Shown one piece after another: positions 1 to 7,237 of a stretch of DNA of 29,753 bases. The notes under the pieces were generated by a model. That model was not told the DNA's origin. It saw nothing but the letters and a program-made list of their open reading frames with translations, and ran no database searches. The position numbers and the translations under genes are program-made. Source of the stretch: 9FT-COMBO-53-11 sp035291485 (GTDB lineage: Bacteria > Patescibacteriota > WWE3 > 9FT-COMBO-53-11); contig DATDSA010000026.1 of NCBI GenBank assembly GCA_035291485.1, positions 1 through 29,753 of the forward strand. The letters run 5' to 3'. Within the stretch, counting starts at the first letter, position 1. Every line of letters starts with the position of its first letter.

Positions 1-693
1 GTTTACTCCGCGCTTTCCACGGATGGTAAAGAATGGGTCGAGGAGGATGGTACGAGGATAGAACAAGCGACTTTCCCCTCCGTTCTCGAGCTTCCGGACG
101 GAAGATTCCGGATGTACTACCAAAACGCGGGCACGATCAAGAGCGCCGTTTCCTCGGATGGCCTTTCCTGGAGCAAGGAGCCCGGAACGAGAATCGATAT
201 CGCTAATCCTGCGGGACTTTCCTTAACGAACGTGGGCGCTCCCACGGTGGAAAAAATAGGGGAGGAGTACGTGATGGTTTACTTCGGCGCAATCAACGAG
301 AAGTATACTGGTGCCGGACTGGTTCCCAATAACGAGACTCACCCCCTTCTTTGGGCCACCTCGGCGGATGGCCTCACCTTTGAAAAGAAGGGAATCGCGC
401 TGGACAGCCGAAACGGCGAGCTAAAGGGGTGGATGGACGGGCCGGAACTAGTGGCTTGGGAAGGCGGCGAGATTCGCCTCTACTTCTGGGGATATATCGG
501 AATTTATTACTCCATCTTCGCCGCCGGGGAGTTTGGCGCGCCGGTCCTGACTTTTCCGGCTCCAAACCCCGATAACTCCCTGTTTCCCGCCAAGCCCCCT
601 GCTGATCCCACCCTCGTTAGGATCGGCGAGACCTGGTTCATGTATTATGGCGGCCACACGGAAGGAATTTACTACGCGACCCTTAAAGATTAA
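1..693 (+). CDS. Beta-propeller glycosidase-like protein, 3' part
   Basis: The reading frame is open from the first base of the window, so the start lies upstream; 230 residues are visible. The fragment contains repeats of the form S-x-DG-x-x-W-x-x-E-x-G-x-RI followed by a P-x-V-x-x-L/K strand and a MYY/MVYF strand, the pattern of five-bladed beta-propeller glycosidases (GH43/GH32/GH130-like) and of sialidase-like repeats. At least three blades are visible, ending in WFMYYGGHTEGIYYA. Such proteins usually bind or cleave sugars outside the cell; no signal peptide can be judged here. Catalytic acids cannot be assigned from this part, so the enzyme class is open. It stops with TAA at 691-693, 44 bases before the next gene. 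Confidence 0.6.
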   Translation, partial: VYSALSTDGKEWVEEDGTRIEQATFPSVLELPDGRFRMYYQNAGTIKSAVSSDGLSWSKEPGTRIDIANPAGLSLTNVGAPTVEKIGEEYVMVYFGAINEKYTGAGLVPNNETHPLLWATSADGLTFEKKGIALDSRNGELKGWMDGPELVAWEGGEIRLYFWGYIGIYYSIFAAGEFGAPVLTFPAPNPDNSLFPAKPPADPTLVRIGETWFMYYGGHTEGIYYATLKD

Positions 694-725
694 TTTAAAA
701 TCGGCCCGCTTTCGCCAAAAAATCG

Positions 726-731
726 TAGAAT
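726..731 (+). promoter_or_regulatory. -10 box of a leaderless promoter
   Basis: TAGAAT is followed by exactly 6 bases and then the GTG start at 738, so transcription should begin at or next to the start codon. No Shine-Dalgarno sequence precedes the start. No good -35 box is visible. Confidence 0.5.
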
Positions 732-737
732 AAGACA

Positions 738-1226
738 GTGAAGCAAAAGATCGCGTTGATTATTCCCGTCTTTATTCTTCTTCTGGGCGCCGGGTGGGTG
801 GCGTGGCAGCTGTGGCTTTCCCCCGATCCGGTGGCCTGCACCGAAGAAGCCAAGCTTTGCGCCGACGGTTCCGCCGTCGGCCGCACTGGTCCCAACTGCG
901 AATTCGCTCTCTGTCCGGGGGAGACCGGCACCGTCACCGGTATGGTATCCGTCGGCCCGCTTTGTCCGGTTGAGCCCTGCGATTCTGATCCCTTGGATCT
1001 CTCTTCCAACCAAATCATCTTGGAATCCCAGTCCGGTCAAAAAACCACCGATGACCTCTCCTCCGACGGGAGTTTCTCGGCCGCCGGTCTCGCTCCCGGG
1101 ACCTACCAGGCCACTCTCAAGAACTGTGATTGGTTGGGATGCGCTAGCGAGTTGCCGCAGACGGTCATCGTGAGGGCCGGGGAAATCACCGAGCTAACGA
1201 TCAATATCGATACCGGTATCCGCTAA
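738..1226 (+). CDS. Small exported/membrane-anchored protein with Cys motif and Ig-like domain
   Basis: This 162-residue protein starts at GTG. Residues 5-27 form one hydrophobic segment, either a signal anchor or an uncleaved signal peptide. Residues 34-60 hold four cysteines in the pattern C-TEEAKLCADGSAVGR-x-GPNC-EFALC, a small motif I recognise from many Patescibacteria proteins and expect to be disulphide-bonded outside the cell. Residues 64-162 look like a carboxypeptidase-regulatory or prealbumin-like beta-sandwich (GTVTGMVSVGP, then GSFSAAGLAPGTYQATL). The function is unknown; an adhesion or structural surface role is only an inference. The start is chosen because a -10 box lies 6 bases upstream and no other start precedes the membrane segment. 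Confidence 0.75.
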   Translation: MKQKIALIIPVFILLLGAGWVAWQLWLSPDPVACTEEAKLCADGSAVGRTGPNCEFALCPGETGTVTGMVSVGPLCPVEPCDSDPLDLSSNQIILESQSGQKTTDDLSSDGSFSAAGLAPGTYQATLKNCDWLGCASELPQTVIVRAGEITELTINIDTGIR

Positions 1227-1233
1227 AGTATAG

Positions 1234-1518
1234 ATGGCTCAAGCGAAAAGAAGGAAGATGTGGTCGGCGGAAGCGGCCCGGCGCAGCAACGCCTTGGATT
1301 TGGAACCGGGAGTTTTTACGTGGGACAATCCCAAAAAGATTGCCCTTTCCCTAAAGAGATCGGCGGAATCCAGTTTGCGGAGAAAGGTTCTGCCTTTCCA
1401 ATCGGCGATGTCGATGCTCAACTTCTACATCAACCGCGCCGGCAAAAACCTTCCTCGGGAGCGGCGCGCCGTTCTCGACCGCACCAAATCGGAGCTGCGA
1501 AAATCCTTTGGCCGTTAG
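1234..1518 (+). CDS. DUF3175 family protein
   Basis: A 94-residue basic protein. The central part (SLKRSAESSLRRKVLPFQSA, then MSMLNFYINRAGKNLP) and the C-terminal LRKSFGR match the DUF3175 family as I remember it, in which full-length members are of similar size. The function of this family is not known. The strongly basic, soluble composition would suit nucleic-acid binding, but this is speculation. It starts 7 bases after the preceding stop, with no obvious ribosome site, so it is probably cotranscribed with the exported protein. Its last 4 bases overlap the end of the convergent kinase gene. Confidence 0.75.
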   Translation: MAQAKRRKMWSAEAARRSNALDLEPGVFTWDNPKKIALSLKRSAESSLRRKVLPFQSAMSMLNFYINRAGKNLPRERRAVLDRTKSELRKSFGR

Positions 1519-2531
1519 GAAACTACTTCTCTTATCTCTGTCGTTTTCTCCCGCAGGTCTCGATAGAGCGCGATCTGGCCCCGAGCCCGAGCGAGATTGT
1601 GGGCGCGGCGACTTTGATAGCGTTTTTTATCCCAACCGAAGTAGCTGTCACTAAAGTAGTCCGTCAGGAACCGGGTGGCGAGCTCCAGCGTGATTGTGCC
1701 CAACGCCTGGGGAAGGTACCCACTTTCGTGGGTGGTAAGGAAATCCTTTGCTCCTTTGGAGTATCCCTTCCAAGCGGTGCGGAACAGGTCGAGGCGAAAC
1801 TCGTTCTTCGGATCGTCCTCCTCCCCGCCGCACCAGCTCCGAAAAGCATCGCCCAGTTCTCCAAGCAGCGATTGGCGATTGCAGTTATCGAGATCCACAA
1901 TCGCTTTCGCCTTTCCGCCCGGACCAAAGAGAATGTTGGTGATCTTGGGATCGCCATGGATCACGCGCAGTGGTAGGTCGTGAGGTAGGAACAGTTTCGG
2001 CAACTCTTCAGCCAAAAAATCCGCTTCCGGTGCGGCTTTTTTGAGTAGGCCCGTTCCAGAGTATCTCTCCACCGCTTGCTGAAAAGATGCGTAGCACTCT
2101 TCGGTATTGTGCAGGATTACCGGTGCGAGAAACCGGTGCCTGATTTCGGCGAGGGTTCGGTGCAGGCGGGAGAAGATTAATCCCGCCTCAAAAGCGATCG
2201 CAGGAGAATCAACCGTGTCGTAGGTTTTTCCCGGAATGAATGTCTGCACCCGCCAGACATGCCCGCCGGCCTCCGTGAGAACTCCTCCGTCTCTATTCAG
2301 CACACACTCCGGTGCCGGGAACCGGTTCTTTTTGAGGAACAGCGTCACCGCCAAAAAATCCTGCGCCGCCGCCTCGGAGGCCAGAACTGGGTGCAGCCGC
2401 TGGAGAATAAAGGTTCCTCGCTCCGTCCGGATTTTGGAGGTTTGGTGGATCAATCCGGTGGGGACAAGTTTGGTGGCGAGAATTCGACCGAGGCCGTAAG
2501 CCGAGATAACTTTTGGAGGAATGGTGGTCAT
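1515..2531 (-). CDS. APH-family small-molecule kinase
   Basis: A 338-residue phosphotransferase of the aminoglycoside/choline/homoserine kinase fold. It has a GLIHQTSKI nucleotide-loop strand near residue 26, the Brenner motif IHGDPKITNILF (catalytic Asp194, metal-binding Asn199) and the metal-binding IVDLDNC (Asp213). The overall layout resembles N-acetylhexosamine 1-kinase (NahK) and homoserine kinase II-like proteins more than antibiotic-resistance enzymes. The substrate cannot be read from the sequence; a sugar or sugar alcohol is a reasonable guess. The start ATG lies 9 bases behind an extended -10 element and has no ribosome binding site. It is divergent from the YwbE-like gene. Confidence 0.8.
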   Translation of the reverse strand: MTTIPPKVISAYGLGRILATKLVPTGLIHQTSKIRTERGTFILQRLHPVLASEAAAQDFLAVTLFLKKNRFPAPECVLNRDGGVLTEAGGHVWRVQTFIPGKTYDTVDSPAIAFEAGLIFSRLHRTLAEIRHRFLAPVILHNTEECYASFQQAVERYSGTGLLKKAAPEADFLAEELPKLFLPHDLPLRVIHGDPKITNILFGPGGKAKAIVDLDNCNRQSLLGELGDAFRSWCGGEEDDPKNEFRLDLFRTAWKGYSKGAKDFLTTHESGYLPQALGTITLELATRFLTDYFSDSYFGWDKKRYQSRRAHNLARARGQIALYRDLREKTTEIREVVS

Positions 2532-2540
2532 ACGGTATGA

Positions 2541-2549
2541 ATTCTAACA
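2541..2549 (-). promoter_or_regulatory. Extended -10 box for the kinase gene
   Basis: On the minus strand TGT-TAGAAT (TAGAAT at 2546-2541) is followed by 9 bases and the ATG at 2531, giving a leader of about 2 bases or none. It sits back to back with the promoter of the divergent gene. Confidence 0.5.
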
Positions 2550-2570
2550 GCCGTTGGTGATGATCTTCGC

Positions 2571-2576
2571 TAGAAT
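2571..2576 (+). promoter_or_regulatory. -10 box of a leaderless promoter
   Basis: TAGAAT is followed by 7 bases and the ATG at 2584. This spacing supports 2584, rather than the upstream in-frame ATG at 2554, as the start of the YwbE-like gene. Confidence 0.5.
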
Positions 2577-2583
2577 TAAGCTA

Positions 2584-2838
2584 ATGGTTCCAGCAAGAAG
2601 CGAAATCAAAATCGGCCAGCGGGTTTGGGCAATCGAGAAACGCAACTACGGAACCGATGACTTGACCGAGGGCGTGGTCAAACGAATTCTGACCGGAGCG
2701 CCCGTTCACTCCCGGGGGATTAAAGTAATGTTTGAGGACGGGACCGTTGCCCGCGTCCAGCGACTAACGCCGCCGGAGGCAACTTCGTCAAAAGCGGAAC
2801 CTCCGGTTGATTTTGATACCGAAGGTGAGCTTCGTTAG
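2584..2838 (+). CDS. YwbE family protein (DUF2196)
   Basis: An 84-residue protein. IKIGQRVWAI, LTEGVVKRILTGAPVHSRGI and KVMFEDGTVARVQRL match the short YwbE/DUF2196 family, a single KOW/SH3-like barrel of unknown role that is widespread in bacteria. The family suggests a nucleic-acid or ribosome-associated function, but nothing here proves it. The family domain ends near residue 58; the last 25 residues are an acidic tail probably without structure. An in-frame ATG at 2554 would add 10 residues but lies upstream of the -10 box, so I prefer 2584. Confidence 0.75.
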   Translation: MVPARSEIKIGQRVWAIEKRNYGTDDLTEGVVKRILTGAPVHSRGIKVMFEDGTVARVQRLTPPEATSSKAEPPVDFDTEGELR

Positions 2839-2850
2839 CGAACAGAAATA

Positions 2851-2875
2851 ACCTCAACCCTTTCGGGGTGGTTAA
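2851..2875 (-). terminator. Possible intrinsic terminator of the RRM gene
   Basis: Read on the minus strand, an ACCC-CGAAA-GGGT hairpin core is flanked by AACC/GGTT and followed by TTATTTCTG. It lies between two convergent genes. The stem is short and the U-run broken. Confidence 0.35.
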
Positions 2876-2909
2876 ATCTGGATCGAATGATCTTAAGAGG
2901 AGTAAGGGG

Positions 2910-3209
2910 TTACCAGCGACCGCCCCCACCGCCACCGCGGTTATCAAACCGGGGGCGCTCTTCTCGAGGACGTGCCACGTTCACGACAATCTTTCTTCCA
3001 TCAACCTCCGTGTCGTTTAACTTCTTGATCGCCTCATCGGCGTCTGCATCCTTCTCGAATTCGACAAAACCGAAACCTTTGCTCTGTCCGGTTTCCCGGT
3101 CGGTAATCACAGTTGCCGAAGACACAATTCCTACCTCAGAAAACATCTGCTCCAACTTAGAATTGTCAACGCTGTAAGGAAGTCCTCCTACAAATAATCT
3201 TTTAGCCAT
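2910..3209 (-). CDS. RRM-domain RNA-binding protein, glycine-rich tail
   Basis: A 99-residue protein consisting of one RNA recognition motif: RNP2 LFVGGL at residues 5-10 and RNP1 KGFGFVEF at residues 44-51, followed by an Arg-rich linker and a GGGGGG-RW tail. This matches the bacterial glycine-rich RNA-binding proteins found in cyanobacteria and many CPR genomes, which bind single-stranded RNA and are often linked to cold or other stress. It has the strongest ribosome binding site in the window, GGAGGTGAT at 3223-3215, 5 bases before the ATG, and its own extended -10 promoter. It is probably monocistronic and highly expressed. Confidence 0.92.
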   Translation of the reverse strand: MAKRLFVGGLPYSVDNSKLEQMFSEVGIVSSATVITDRETGQSKGFGFVEFEKDADADEAIKKLNDTEVDGRKIVVNVARPREERPRFDNRGGGGGGRW

Positions 3210-3234
3210 TTAATATCACCTCCATTCTTTGGAT

Positions 3235-3243
3235 ATGATAGCA
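3235..3243 (-). promoter_or_regulatory. Extended -10 promoter of the RRM gene
   Basis: On the minus strand TGC-TATCAT is followed by a leader of roughly 20 bases that carries the near-perfect anti-16S sequence GGAGGTGAT. Confidence 0.5.
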
Positions 3244-3291
3244 CGATTATCTGAAGAATCCAGGGGATCTATTTTTCGCAGGAAATGGTGG

Positions 3292-3300
3292 TGGTATCAT
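3292..3300 (+). promoter_or_regulatory. Extended -10 promoter of the M23-VanW gene
   Basis: TGG-TATCAT, with a T-rich hexamer (TTTTTC at about 3272) 17 bases upstream as a possible -35. The predicted start site is about 40 bases before the coding start. Confidence 0.4.
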
Positions 3301-3346
3301 GTTAATCTCCTAGGTAGTACAAAACCCAATATCGAGAAGAGAGGAG

Positions 3347-5080
3347 ATGGATCCGTTGCGAAACCTTCTCAGCGCCGTTTTCGGGGCATTTTTGGTGATT
3401 TCTCCATTGAATTCGTTCGATGCCACGGGGGGAAGTGGGGTTTTGGATCTCGTTCCGGACCTTCCCTCTGCCACCGCCTTCTGGCCGCTGACGGGATTGC
3501 CGGAGGAGATTCGCGGTTATCGCCACCTGCAGGAGACATTCGACGCGCAGCGCCAGCCCGACGGCGGGAGGCATCTGGGAACCGACTTCAACATTGGTGA
3601 GGGAGACGAAGACCTGGGCGCTCCTGCCTATCTGATCCTGGATTGCTTCGCGGTTTTCACCGGCGCCGACCTTTCTCGGGAACTGGGGAAGATTGCGATC
3701 TTCTCCTGCAAAATCCCGGATGGCAGCCTGGTTTATCCCCGCTACGCCCACCTTTTGGATTGGACGGTGGTTCCGGGCGAATTCTATCCCGCCGGAACGC
3801 TGGTCGGTCACGTGGGGAAAAGCGGTTGGGATTTTGGTTCATCACATCTCCACCTTGATGTTGCCACTCGTCTCATCTTTGAGGAGAATTACACCGGATT
3901 GTTCGCCGACCCGTGGTGGTATCCCCATTACGCGCCGCGGTGGTATCAGGCGCAACGCTATCTCGACCCGGTCGATCTGCTCGCCAACTATCCGGCGGTT
4001 TCACCGGAATCCGTCGCCGCTGATTGGTTGGTTCAAGGCCAGGAGAGGCCTCTCGACTCCCTGCCGGTCTTCTGGACCAGAAATGCCCCGGTGCGGATCG
4101 AGCAGCTGACACGGGGAGGCAATCCGATCGACGAGACGGTCTTTTCGGTGAATGAGCAGTTCGCTCCGGTATGGATGGTACTCTCCGACATGCCGTTGGG
4201 TATTCTTCCCCCGATCCACCCCGAACCCGGTCTTCAAGTCCCGAGCGAGTTTCGGCCGCTGGGGCCCGTTCCCTGGGTGGCGGACGTCCCGCACGTTACC
4301 GGACTCCAACCGACGTTGATGAAGGTGGTAGTCGGTTACGGTGAATACGGCCAGCCTCCCTCCTACTGGAACGGGGTACTGATGGGTAAACCGGCCGCGG
4401 GAATTATCGCGACCTACGCCTTCACCGACAGAACCAGGATCTACCCGAGCAAGATCTACAACATCCTAACAGCGCTGGCCGAAATCTCGCGCTGGCAGGA
4501 GGAGAGCGGACCGCTGTTGCCGGGGGAGACCTACTCCTACCTCGAGATGACCGGGATCGCCGACCGGAATTCGGAGGAGTTTCTGACCGGCGGTTACCTG
4601 CTCGCGGGTGGGGTCTGCGCCTCGGTTTCGACGCTCTCCAAAACCGTCTTTCTGGCAGAGTCGCTGGGTTATACCGATGTGGTGATGCGGTTTCTTCACG
4701 AACCTGACATCCAGTACGCGGAGAACCTGCTCGATCCGGCGATCACGAAATTGAACTCCGACGCGACGGTCGGTTTCGTTCTCGGCCGTCCGGCCGATTA
4801 CTTCGAAAACGCCGATTATCGCTTCCGAGTGACGGAGGGCTCGCCTCCGCTCTACCTCTCCTTCAGCGCGGCGGTGATCCCGGACGAGAAACCGATCGAT
4901 TCGGCCGCCCCGTCGCGGCATCGGAGACAACCGGCGGACGCTCGTTTGGTCTTCACCATCTCGTTGGTGACGAACCCGCCGGATTTCGCGGTGGAGCAGA
5001 CGCAGTTGCTCTCTCTTCGAGACAGCTACGCCGAGTTCCATAACTTCAACGACGATTTTGTGGGTGGTTTCAAAAAATAA
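3347..5080 (+). CDS. Exported M23 peptidase-like protein with VanW domain
   Basis: A 577-residue protein with a signal-peptide-like start (residues 5-20). Residues 70-175 form a LytM/M23 zinc peptidase: H76-x3-D80 (HLGTD), the AHL at 133-136, and H167-x-H169 (SSHLHLDV), all metal or catalytic positions of the family. Residues of about 330-500 form a VanW-like domain (LLPGETYSYLEM, then GGVCASVSTLSK near 423, then DATVGFV). M23 enzymes cut peptidoglycan cross-links; VanW domains occur in envelope proteins of unclear role. The ribosome site AGGAG at 3342-3346 touches the ATG at 3347; the in-frame TTG at 3356 lies 9 bases away and could be the true start. It ends at a strong terminator. Confidence 0.85.
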   Translation: MDPLRNLLSAVFGAFLVISPLNSFDATGGSGVLDLVPDLPSATAFWPLTGLPEEIRGYRHLQETFDAQRQPDGGRHLGTDFNIGEGDEDLGAPAYLILDCFAVFTGADLSRELGKIAIFSCKIPDGSLVYPRYAHLLDWTVVPGEFYPAGTLVGHVGKSGWDFGSSHLHLDVATRLIFEENYTGLFADPWWYPHYAPRWYQAQRYLDPVDLLANYPAVSPESVAADWLVQGQERPLDSLPVFWTRNAPVRIEQLTRGGNPIDETVFSVNEQFAPVWMVLSDMPLGILPPIHPEPGLQVPSEFRPLGPVPWVADVPHVTGLQPTLMKVVVGYGEYGQPPSYWNGVLMGKPAAGIIATYAFTDRTRIYPSKIYNILTALAEISRWQEESGPLLPGETYSYLEMTGIADRNSEEFLTGGYLLAGGVCASVSTLSKTVFLAESLGYTDVVMRFLHEPDIQYAENLLDPAITKLNSDATVGFVLGRPADYFENADYRFRVTEGSPPLYLSFSAAVIPDEKPIDSAAPSRHRRQPADARLVFTISLVTNPPDFAVEQTQLLSLRDSYAEFHNFNDDFVGGFKK

Positions 5081-5113
5081 CCCTAGTACTTCTGTACTAG
5101 GGTTTTTATTTAT
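5081..5113 (+). terminator. Strong intrinsic terminator, likely bidirectional
   Basis: The perfect 9-bp stem CCCTAGTAC / GTACTAGGG around a TTCT loop (5081-5102) is followed by TTTTTATTTATT. On the other strand it is followed by TTATTTTTTG, so it can also stop transcription coming from the tRNA side. Confidence 0.92.
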
Positions 5114-5161
5114 TCCTCCCATTCTCCGCCGGTGAGAACGCTGTTCTCGGCGAAGTCGTAG

Positions 5162-5233
5162 AGGCGCGGGAAGGACTCGAACCTCCGTACGACGGGTTGC
5201 ACCCCGCCGGCCTCTCCCCTCGGCCACCGCGCC
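5162..5233 (-). tRNA. tRNA-Cys(GCA)-like with 6-nt anticodon loop, no encoded CCA
   Basis: The acceptor stem GGCGCGG/CCGCGCC is perfect and followed by T73, the Cys identity base. The D arm is GCC-GAGGGGAGA-GGC and the T arm GGAGG-TTCGAGT-CCTTC. The anticodon arm GCGGG-GTGCAA-CCCGT carries GCA after T33, but the loop has 6 bases instead of 7; position 38 appears to be missing. CCA is not encoded. A TAGAAT -10 box lies just upstream. It is either a functional divergent tRNA-Cys, a decaying copy, or an assembly artefact. A canonical tRNA-Cys lies at 10272-10345. Confidence 0.75.
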
Positions 5234-5238
5234 AACCC

Positions 5239-5244
5239 ATTCTA
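5239..5244 (-). promoter_or_regulatory. -10 box of the tRNA-Cys-like gene
   Basis: TAGAAT on the minus strand ends 5 bases before the first tRNA base at 5233. It overlaps no coding sequence; the orphan gene upstream stops at 5247. Confidence 0.45.
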
Positions 5245-5246
5245 CC

Positions 5247-5969
5247 TCAAGAGATTTGGCGCAGGTGTTCCTGAGCCCGGCGGATCATTCCGGCGGCCTT
5301 CCCAAACTCGTGCAACCGGATCCACTTTTGGGCGCGGCGGACGGAGCGCTGGGCCTTTTTGCGGGCGACGACTAAGTAGGGCCTCTCCGCGAGAACGTCC
5401 AGGCCGTCGACAAAACCATCCAGGTAGCGAAGCAGACCCCCGACATTTTTGAGCCGCCCCGGGTGTTCGAGCGTGTTCCGCACGTTCTCGAGGTTGATTT
5501 CACGGACCCGCTCGGCATCGGCGCGGCGAACGCGTTCCAGTGCGGCCGCCGCTCGAGCTCGGCCGACGATGTGGGGACGGATCACGCTCTCAAAAAATAC
5601 GGTGTGTTCGCGGTCCCAGAGGATGTGGCTCTGCTGGCGAGTGAGGTGGTTGAGGCTCTCCACCTGCTGGTAGATCAGGATCAAGTCCATTCCGCGGTGG
5701 TGGATCAGTCCGTGCTCGCCCCTGTCCTCTTTACTGAGGTGCTCCAGCTTTTCCAGGTCGCCAGCGGGGGCGGGGATCCAGCGCGGCACCAGGAAGATCC
5801 CCTGCGATAGAGTGGTGCGGTGGTGCGGTGTCAGTCGCACCCGCACAGACTCCCTTACCACCAGGATGGGAGTGTCTCCCAGTTGGTCAGCCTTGAGAAT
5901 TCCGTGCTTCAACCAGCGGGCAACCTGGTGGCCTCGCAGGGACGGGTGGCGCCGATCGCGCTTGGCCAT
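5247..5969 (-). CDS. Orphan basic helical protein, function unknown
   Basis: I do not recognise this 240-residue protein. It is rich in Arg, His and Leu, has no membrane segment or signal peptide and contains no cysteine. Residues 1-60 look like a small beta-containing domain (TPILVVRESVRVRLTP); the rest is predicted mainly helical, with a strongly basic C-terminal third (ARKKAQRSVRRAQKWIRL). The start is well supported: AAGGAGGAG lies 2 bases before the ATG and a consensus TATAAT lies upstream. It ends 13 bases before the tRNA-Cys-like gene. Nucleic-acid binding would fit the charge but is a guess. Confidence 0.65.
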   Translation of the reverse strand: MAKRDRRHPSLRGHQVARWLKHGILKADQLGDTPILVVRESVRVRLTPHHRTTLSQGIFLVPRWIPAPAGDLEKLEHLSKEDRGEHGLIHHRGMDLILIYQQVESLNHLTRQQSHILWDREHTVFFESVIRPHIVGRARAAAALERVRRADAERVREINLENVRNTLEHPGRLKNVGGLLRYLDGFVDGLDVLAERPYLVVARKKAQRSVRRAQKWIRLHEFGKAAGMIRRAQEHLRQIS

Positions 5970-5997
5970 CTCTCCTCCTTATGCAGTTGTTGGTTCT

Positions 5998-6003
5998 ATT
6001 ATA
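5998..6003 (-). promoter_or_regulatory. -10 box of the orphan gene
   Basis: Consensus TATAAT on the minus strand, with a leader of about 22 bases containing AAGGAGGAG. It lies just after the end of rarA. Confidence 0.5.
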
Positions 6004-6011
6004 AACGACCG

Positions 6012-7175
6012 CTACTCTGACCGTCTCTTGAGGTATTTTTTCCCCTTGATTTTTTCCGGCAGGAGGCTCTCTTTCGGGTATTTTTCGTACCCTTTTCCGT
6101 AGCCTAGTTCTTTCATCAGTTTGGTTGGGGCGTTACGGATTTGGAGCGGAACCGGCAAGTTGCCGTACTTTTTAACATCGCTTAAAGCCTCCATGTAGGC
6201 GTCGTAAGCGGAGCGGTCCTTTTTCGCGAGGGCGAGATAAACGACGCCGTGAGCGAGATTCTCCTGGCACTCGGGGTAGCCGATGGTTTCGCAGGCCCGA
6301 AAGACCCCGTTCGCCACGACTAGCGCCGTCGGTTGGGCCATGCCGATGTCCTCGGAAGCAAAGACCACCATCCGGCGGGCGATGAAGAGCGGGTCCTCGC
6401 CGGCGGCCACCATTCGGGCGAGATAGTAGAGAGCGGCGTCGGGGTCGCTCGCCCGCATCGATTTGATGAAAGCGCTGATGGTGTTGTAGTGTTCCTCGCC
6501 GAGCTGGTCGTAGCGGAGGAACTTGCTCTGTAGGGCGCTCTTGAGGTTGGCGAGACTGACCTCCTTATAGAGGTGCATCGTCGCTTCGAGGAGGTTCAGG
6601 GCCTGGCGGGCATCCCCGTTGGCGAATTGAACCAGAAAATCTTCGGCGTCTTTGGCCAAGTGAGTAATCTTGAGTTCTTTCAATCCTCGTCGGATTACTT
6701 CCCGCAGATTTTCCTCGGTTAGCGGTTCCAAGACAAAAACCTGACAGCGCGAGAGAAGTGGAGAAATCACTTCGAAGCTGGGATTTTCGGTGGTGGCGCC
6801 GATGAGAGTGAGGGTGCCGTCTTCGACGTAGGGGAGCAGATAATCCTGCTGGGCTTTGTTGAAGCGATGTATCTCGTCGAGGAAGAGGATCGTCTTTCCG
6901 GGCGGAAGGGTCCGGGCGGTTGTCACGATCTTCCGCACGTCGTCTTTGCCGGCGGAGACGGCGGAGAGGCCGAAGAACTGACCGCCGATCTCGTTGGCGA
7001 TGATGCGGGCGATGGTAGTTTTGCCGCAGCCGGGCGGGCCCCAGAGAATCATCGAGTGGATCCGGCCTTCCTTAACCGCCAGAGCGATCGGCTTGTTTTG
7101 GCCGACGAGGTGTTCTTGACCGATGAATTCTTTCAGGATTTGAGGGCGGATCAGCTCCGCCAACGGTTTTGCCAT
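6012..7175 (-). CDS. rarA: Replication-associated recombination protein A (RarA/MgsA)
   Basis: A 387-residue clamp-loader-like AAA+ ATPase. Residues 1-25 (PLAELIRPQILKEFIGQEHL) are typical of the family. It has Walker A GPPGCGKT near residue 46, Walker B ILFLDEIHRF near 95, sensor 1 GATTENPSFE near 130 and LLSRCQVF with the arginine finger. The C-terminal half (MRASDPDAALYYLARMVAAG, then DIGMA) is the conserved tetramerisation region. RarA acts at stalled replication forks with SSB and RecA. Length is slightly short of the usual 420-450 residues. An extended -10-like TGT-TAAACT lies about 13 bases before the ATG. Confidence 0.95.
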   Translation of the reverse strand: MAKPLAELIRPQILKEFIGQEHLVGQNKPIALAVKEGRIHSMILWGPPGCGKTTIARIIANEIGGQFFGLSAVSAGKDDVRKIVTTARTLPPGKTILFLDEIHRFNKAQQDYLLPYVEDGTLTLIGATTENPSFEVISPLLSRCQVFVLEPLTEENLREVIRRGLKELKITHLAKDAEDFLVQFANGDARQALNLLEATMHLYKEVSLANLKSALQSKFLRYDQLGEEHYNTISAFIKSMRASDPDAALYYLARMVAAGEDPLFIARRMVVFASEDIGMAQPTALVVANGVFRACETIGYPECQENLAHGVVYLALAKKDRSAYDAYMEALSDVKKYGNLPVPLQIRNAPTKLMKELGYGKGYEKYPKESLLPEKIKGKKYLKRRSE

Positions 7176-7207
7176 CTTATCCAGAAAAAGTTTAACACTC
7201 GAATAAG

Positions 7208-7234
7208 AAAGCCCGGCGGTGAGGCGCGGGCTTT
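7208..7234 (-). terminator. Intrinsic terminator after the tandem 3-TM genes
   Basis: The 8-bp stem AAAGCCCG / CGGGCTTT with an 11-base loop is followed on the minus strand by CTTATTC. It separates the tandem pair from rarA. Confidence 0.55.
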
Positions 7235-7237
7235 AAG

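Noticed and set aside
1260..1976. Long plus-strand frame opposite the APH-type kinase
   Set aside because: It runs antisense to a gene with complete kinase motifs and through the DUF3175 gene; the product has no recognisable domain.
4466..5227. 253-codon minus-strand frame over the M23-VanW gene
   Set aside because: It covers the terminator and the tRNA-Cys-like gene and is antisense to a well-supported VanW domain; its Arg/Glu-rich product is typical of a shadow frame.
5463..5810. Plus-strand frame of 115 codons opposite the orphan gene at 5247-5969
   Set aside because: It has no ribosome site or promoter, while the minus-strand frame has both.
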